Below, piece by piece: positions 60,385 through 64,000 of a DNA stretch of 64,000 nucleotides (positions are counted from its first letter, which is position 1; the number at the start of each line of letters is the position of its first letter). Source of the stretch: Shewanella decolorationis S12 (GTDB lineage Bacteria > Pseudomonadota > Gammaproteobacteria > Enterobacterales > Shewanellaceae); NCBI RefSeq assembly GCF_000485795.1, contig NZ_AXZL01000076.1:372001-436000 (forward strand). The letters run 5' to 3'. The notes below the pieces were generated by a model that saw nothing but the letters and a program-made list of their open reading frames with translations, was not told where the DNA came from and made no database searches. The translations under genes were made by a program, and so were the position numbers.

Positions 60385-61497
60385 TTACTTTCCAGAAGGG
60401 ATCTGCTGGGTAATACAATGGATATTGCCGCCACCTAATAAAATCTCCCGCGCAGGCACACCCACAATCTTGTGCTCAGGGAAAATTTCCTGCAGTTTTT
60501 GCGCAGCGATATCGTCGGTGGCAGGGTCAAGCAGTGGGAAGACGATACGATCGTTGGTGATTAAAAAGTTCACATAAGAACCCGCTAAGCGCTCGCCCGC
60601 AGTGCGTGGTACGCCAGTGCCTTCTGTCACGCCTCTTGATTCTTCTTCGGTGCAATACAGTGGACCCGGTTGTGGCAGCAGGTGAATTTTTAACTTGCGA
60701 CCTTGGGCGTCAACTGTGTTTTGCAACACGTCCAGCGCAGCTTTTGAGCGTGGGTATTGTGGATCGGTTTCATCGTCGGTCCAGTGCAGGATTACTTCGC
60801 CTGGGCGCGCGAAACAACACATGTTGTCGATATGGCCGTCGGTTTCGTCCATATAAACGCCCGCTTCCAACCAGATAAACTGCTTAACATTCAAATAGTC
60901 ACGCAGTAAAGCTTCGATCTGCTCTTTCGTCAGGTCTGGGTTACGGTTGGCGTTCAGTAAACATTCGGCCGTGGTCATACAGGTGCCTTCACCATCAACA
61001 TGGATGGAGCCACCTTCGAGGATCAGCGGCGCACTATAACGGGCAAAACCATGTTGCTTGAGCATTTGTGCGGCAACCTGTTCGTCTTTATCCCATGGGA
61101 AATACAGACCACCGTTGTGACCACCCCAAGCATTGAAGCCCCAATCCACACCACGGCATTCGCCCTCGGCATTAACCACCACAGTAGGTCCTGTATCGCG
61201 AGCCCAGCAGTCGTTGCTGTCGATTTCGACTAGAGTCACGTGGGAAGGCATCACTTTTTGAGCTTGTGCTAAAAAGGCTTGAGGTACACCCATATAAACG
61301 GGAGTTGCCCCACCAATGGCATCGGCCACCTTAGCAAAGGTCGCTTGAGCATAAGCACCTGCAGAGCGCCAGTTATCAGGACGATATGGCCAAATCATCC
61401 ATACGGCTTGCTGCGCCGCCCATTCGGCGGGCATATAAAAACCATCTTGTGATGGCTTAGTCGTTAACTGCGTGGCATCCACATTCGCGTTTGTCAT
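60385..61497 (-). CDS. aguA: Agmatine deiminase
   Basis: A 370-residue enzyme of the guanidine-modifying superfamily that turns agmatine into N-carbamoylputrescine and ammonia. Family segments are FYMPAEWAAQQAVWMIWPYRPDNWR, NDCWARDTGPT, GGSIHVDGEGT, MDETDGHIDN (catalytic His and Asp) and LLGGGNIHCITQQ with nucleophile Cys361. It is the first gene of the operon with the amidase, and a palindromic candidate operator lies 152 bases upstream. It gives a route to putrescine from arginine. Confidence 0.95.
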   Translation of the reverse strand: MTNANVDATQLTTKPSQDGFYMPAEWAAQQAVWMIWPYRPDNWRSAGAYAQATFAKVADAIGGATPVYMGVPQAFLAQAQKVMPSHVTLVEIDSNDCWARDTGPTVVVNAEGECRGVDWGFNAWGGHNGGLYFPWDKDEQVAAQMLKQHGFARYSAPLILEGGSIHVDGEGTCMTTAECLLNANRNPDLTKEQIEALLRDYLNVKQFIWLEAGVYMDETDGHIDNMCCFARPGEVILHWTDDETDPQYPRSKAALDVLQNTVDAQGRKLKIHLLPQPGPLYCTEEESRGVTEGTGVPRTAGERLAGSYVNFLITNDRIVFPLLDPATDDIAAQKLQEIFPEHKIVGVPAREILLGGGNIHCITQQIPSGK

Positions 61498-61803
61498 GAG
61501 TTTTGTCTCCAGTAATGCTCAAATCTATAAGGGTGTACGCCCCATTTAGGACGACAGAATAGAAATACACCTAACATAATCAAATAAATACATCGAATAA
61601 CCGCATTCATCACGCGGCGCGTTAGGTCAAAATTGCCACGTCTTCACTAGGTGAGTTTTCACCTGATAAAAATTCTGGCGCCTATCTTATCATTTAAGAC
61701 GGCTTTCGCTGAATAGTGCTATGCAGGGCATTGCTGAGAATTTACAGGATAATGCGCTATTTGCTGTCAGTAGCTGCTCCCACACATCCACCCAAGCCAA
61801 TGC
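61498..61803. other. Upstream region of aguA with inverted repeat
   Basis: AGGTGA-GTTT-TCACCT at 61649-61664 is a perfect 6-4-6 inverted repeat, possibly an operator for a regulator not encoded here. No gene is supported in the rest. Confidence 0.45.
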
Positions 61804-61833
61804 AAAAAGGCGAACCATAAGGTTCGCCTTTGT
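61804..61833 (-). terminator. Terminator of the 3-hydroxybutyrate dehydrogenase gene
   Basis: AAAGGCGAACC, loop ATAA, GGTTCGCCTTT with an A-run on the left, 60 bases after the stop on the minus strand. Confidence 0.82.
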
Positions 61834-61892
61834 TACTTAATTCTTAACAAGCAAGTGAAAATGAATGTTGGACTGTCGCAGTCAATACAAAA

Positions 61893-62693
61893 CTATTGCG
61901 CGGTCCAGGCGCCGTCCATGGCCAGCGAGGCGCCCGTAATTCCCCGCGCCGCATTGCTACATAAAAACAGCACAAACTCGCCAATCTGACGTGGGTCGAG
62001 CATCTCTGGCAGGGGTTGTTTTGCCGTGACGAGCTGGTACTTAGCCTCGTCGTAACTTAAACCCTTATTGCTGGCGATAGCCTCAATCTGCTTGTTGATC
62101 AGCGGCGTATCCACCCAGCCAGGGCAAATAGCATTGACGGTAATCCCCTGCTCGGCGCACTCAATAGCCACGACTTTGGTTAATCCGACAATCCCGTGTT
62201 TAGCCGCACAATAGGCCGCCTTGTTGACCGAGGCCACTAAGCCATGCACCGAGGCGATATTGATAATGCGGCCCCAGCGCTTTTCGGCCATCGCAGGCAC
62301 GGCTTGTTGAATGGTATGAAAGGCCGAGGATAGGTTAATGGCGATAATGTCGTTCCATTTATCAATCGGGAAATGCGCGACATTTTCAGTGTATTGAATA
62401 CCGGCGTTATTCACCAAAATATCAATACTACCCAATGCCTTAACACCCGCATTCATAAAGGCATGAATGCTCTCGGGATCCCGCAGATCGGCATTACTGA
62501 AGAAAGTGTGAATATGATATTGCTCGGCAAACTCCGCCGCGAGGCGCCGCCCCTCGGCCTCTGGCATTAACCCGTGCAGGATCAGATGACAACCTTGCTC
62601 CGCCAGCACATGGGCCGTTGCTAAACCTATTCCACTGGTGGAACCGGTGATCAGCCCTACCTTGCCCTTTAAGCTTGAGTGTTCAACCGCCAT
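61893..62693 (-). CDS. 3-Hydroxybutyrate dehydrogenase (SDR family)
   Basis: A 266-residue short-chain dehydrogenase that oxidises 3-hydroxybutyrate to acetoacetate with NAD. Rossmann motif TGSTSGIGLA, NNAGIQ, and triad Ser148, Tyr161 and Lys165 (NIASVHGLVASVNKAAYCAAKHG in pieces). The HGLVAS and C-terminal end GASLAMDGAWTAQ are typical of this enzyme. The start at 62693 has GGGAG 9 bases upstream; the open frame extends 26 codons further without support. It is divergent from scoA, whose product activates acetoacetate, so the two transcripts serve one pathway. Confidence 0.9.
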   Translation of the reverse strand: MAVEHSSLKGKVGLITGSTSGIGLATAHVLAEQGCHLILHGLMPEAEGRRLAAEFAEQYHIHTFFSNADLRDPESIHAFMNAGVKALGSIDILVNNAGIQYTENVAHFPIDKWNDIIAINLSSAFHTIQQAVPAMAEKRWGRIINIASVHGLVASVNKAAYCAAKHGIVGLTKVVAIECAEQGITVNAICPGWVDTPLINKQIEAIASNKGLSYDEAKYQLVTAKQPLPEMLDPRQIGEFVLFLCSNAARGITGASLAMDGAWTAQ

Positions 62694-62911
62694 ATTGCTT
62701 GTCTCCCGATGCTTTAAAATCCAGTCACAGTCCTTTAGCCATGCCTTGAACACAGGCATGGCGGGGTGCACATCCTCAATGCCCCAGACTCAATGCCATT
62801 AGAATATGGCAATTGGCCGCGTTTTTATTTGGCACCTTAGTACCATAGGAGCGCCCGAAAAATTGGGTAATAGTAAGCGCCACACTTTCAGCAAGCGTAA
62901 GAGAGCACTCC

Positions 62912-63619
62912 ATGTCTGGATTGAATAAGGTGGTTACCAGCTACGCCGATGCGTTAGCGGGACTCGAAGATGGGATGACGGTGATCGCGGGCGGCTTTGG
63001 CCTTTGCGGTATTCCTGAAAATCTCATCAAAGAAATCAAACACAAGGGCACAAAAAACCTGACCGTCGTCTCCAATAACTGCGGTACCACGGAATACGGG
63101 CTTGGCATCTTACTGCTCGATAAACAGATCAAAAAAATGATCGCCTCCTATGTGGGCGAGAATGCCAACTTCGAGGCGCAGATGATGTCTGGCGAACTGG
63201 AAGTCGAACTCACGCCGCAGGGCACGTTAGCGGAAAAAATGCGGGCGGCTGGCGCGGGCATCCCGGCTTTTTATACCGCAACAGGCTATGGCACTGACGT
63301 GGCAATAGGTAAAGAAGTCAAAGAATTCAATGGTCGCCATTATATTCTTGAAAAGTCCATTACAGGCGACTTTGCCATAGTCAAAGCCTGGAAGGCCGAC
63401 ACCTTCGGTAATTTAGTCTTTCGCAAAACTGCCCGTAACTTCAATCCCCTTGCCGCCACAGCGGGCAAGATAACCGTGGTGGAGGTGGAGGAAATTGTCG
63501 AGCCGGGTCAATTAGATCCCGATGAAATCCATACGCCCGGCATCTATGTCGACCGACTTATCCAAGGCAGCTTTGAGAAACGTATCGAACAACTAACCAC
63601 CCGCCCCTCCAGCAAATAG
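62912..63619 (+). CDS. scoA: 3-Ketoacid CoA-transferase subunit A
   Basis: A 235-residue alpha subunit of succinyl-CoA:3-ketoacid CoA-transferase. It has the family start VTSYADALAGLEDGMTVIAGGFGLCGIPENLI and further NNCGTTEYGLGILL, YVGENANFEAQ, ELTPQGTLAEKMRAAGAGIPAFYT. With subunit B it converts acetoacetate to acetoacetyl-CoA for ketone-body and leucine use. The gap to subunit B is 9 bases. Confidence 0.94.
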   Translation: MSGLNKVVTSYADALAGLEDGMTVIAGGFGLCGIPENLIKEIKHKGTKNLTVVSNNCGTTEYGLGILLLDKQIKKMIASYVGENANFEAQMMSGELEVELTPQGTLAEKMRAAGAGIPAFYTATGYGTDVAIGKEVKEFNGRHYILEKSITGDFAIVKAWKADTFGNLVFRKTARNFNPLAATAGKITVVEVEEIVEPGQLDPDEIHTPGIYVDRLIQGSFEKRIEQLTTRPSSK

Positions 63620-63628
63620 GATTTGGTT

Positions 63629-64000
63629 ATGGCACTTTCAAGAGAACAACTCGCCCAGCGCGTCGCCCAAGAACTCAAAGATGGCTATTACGTGAATCTC
63701 GGCATTGGTATCCCCACACTGGTGGCCAACTATATTCCCGAAGGCATTGAAGTGATGCTGCAATCCGAAAATGGCCTGTTAGGGATGGGGCCTTTTCCGA
63801 CGATGGAAGAGGTCGATGCCGACTTAATCAATGCCGGCAAGCAGACAGTGACTATGGCAAGGGGCGCCGCCCTCTTCGACTCGGCCGAGTCCTTTGCGAT
63901 GATCCGCGGCGGCCATGTGGATCTCACCGTATTAGGCGCCTTTGAGGTCGACACTCAGGGCAATATCGCCTCCTATATGATCCCGGGCAAACTGATTAAG
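63629..64000 (+). CDS. scoB: 3-Ketoacid CoA-transferase subunit B, N-terminal part
   Basis: The first 124 codons of the beta subunit; the gene continues beyond the window. It begins MALSREQLAQRVAQELKDG and has the nucleophile glutamate in QSENGLLGMGP (Glu47), then VTMARGAALFDSAESFAMIRGGHVDLTVLGAFEVD in pieces and GNIASYMIPGK. The Shine-Dalgarno AGGA lies 6-10 bases before the ATG. Confidence 0.94.
   Translation, partial: MALSREQLAQRVAQELKDGYYVNLGIGIPTLVANYIPEGIEVMLQSENGLLGMGPFPTMEEVDADLINAGKQTVTMARGAALFDSAESFAMIRGGHVDLTVLGAFEVDTQGNIASYMIPGKLIK

Noticed and set aside
1..64000. CRISPR arrays, prophage, transposases, tRNA or rRNA genes
   Set aside because: Looked for repeated spacers, terminal inverted repeats with transposase frames and tRNA-like cloverleaf sequences; none was found.

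Overview
The window looks like a chromosomal segment of a Shewanella species, close to S. oneidensis or the MR-4/MR-7 group. The reasons are a periplasmic [FeFe]-hydrogenase operon in the order hydA-hydB-cytochrome b-hydG-hydX-hydE-hydF, a polar-flagellar MotX gene between rnr and purA, an S46 dipeptidyl peptidase, many TonB receptors and Gammaproteobacterial ribosomal operons. No tRNA, rRNA, CRISPR array, prophage or insertion sequence was seen. Family names rest on reading the proteins; no database search was run.

Positions 1-9.7 kb: the tail of tolC, an outer-membrane barrel protein, a DUF2333-type membrane protein with a PCu(A)C copper-binding protein, a divergent enoyl-CoA hydratase-like gene, a three-gene PspC-type membrane-stress cluster behind a sigma-54-like promoter (one member is a 36-residue peptide), dusA, an iron island (PiuC dioxygenase plus Fur-controlled siderophore receptor) and a cheX-like gene. 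Positions 9.7-14.6 kb: alr and dnaB, divergent from a secreted S46 peptidase that by its pocket residue should be a DPP11.

Positions 14.6-22 kb: the [FeFe]-hydrogenase operon with structural subunits, a quinone-reactive cytochrome b and all H-cluster maturases. Its upstream region carries an FNR/EtrA-like site placed exactly where a class II activator should sit. Positions 22-37 kb are mostly housekeeping: rpsF-priB-rpsR-rplI, a DUF481 barrel, an MFS transporter, rlmB-rnr, motX, purA, rplM-rpsI, zapE, and the degQ-degS periplasmic proteases.

Positions 37.1-39 kb are a variable spot between degS and a FapA-family gene. It holds two unrecognised small genes separated by an attC-like integron recombination site, with no integrase nearby. 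Positions 39-48.7 kb: FapA-family protein, a small protein with a structured leader, an M50 site-2 protease, a macA-macB-outer-membrane-factor efflux operon and an esterase. Positions 48.8-58 kb form a sensory/uptake cluster: TonB receptor, LuxR-type response regulator, a 1175-residue transporter-linked hybrid histidine kinase (CrbS/CbrA-like), an MFS permease and an alpha/beta hydrolase. Positions 58-64 kb: a small unknown gene, an amidase paired with agmatine deiminase (probable agmatine to putrescine route), a 3-hydroxybutyrate dehydrogenase and the divergent scoA-scoB 3-ketoacid CoA-transferase, cut by the window end.
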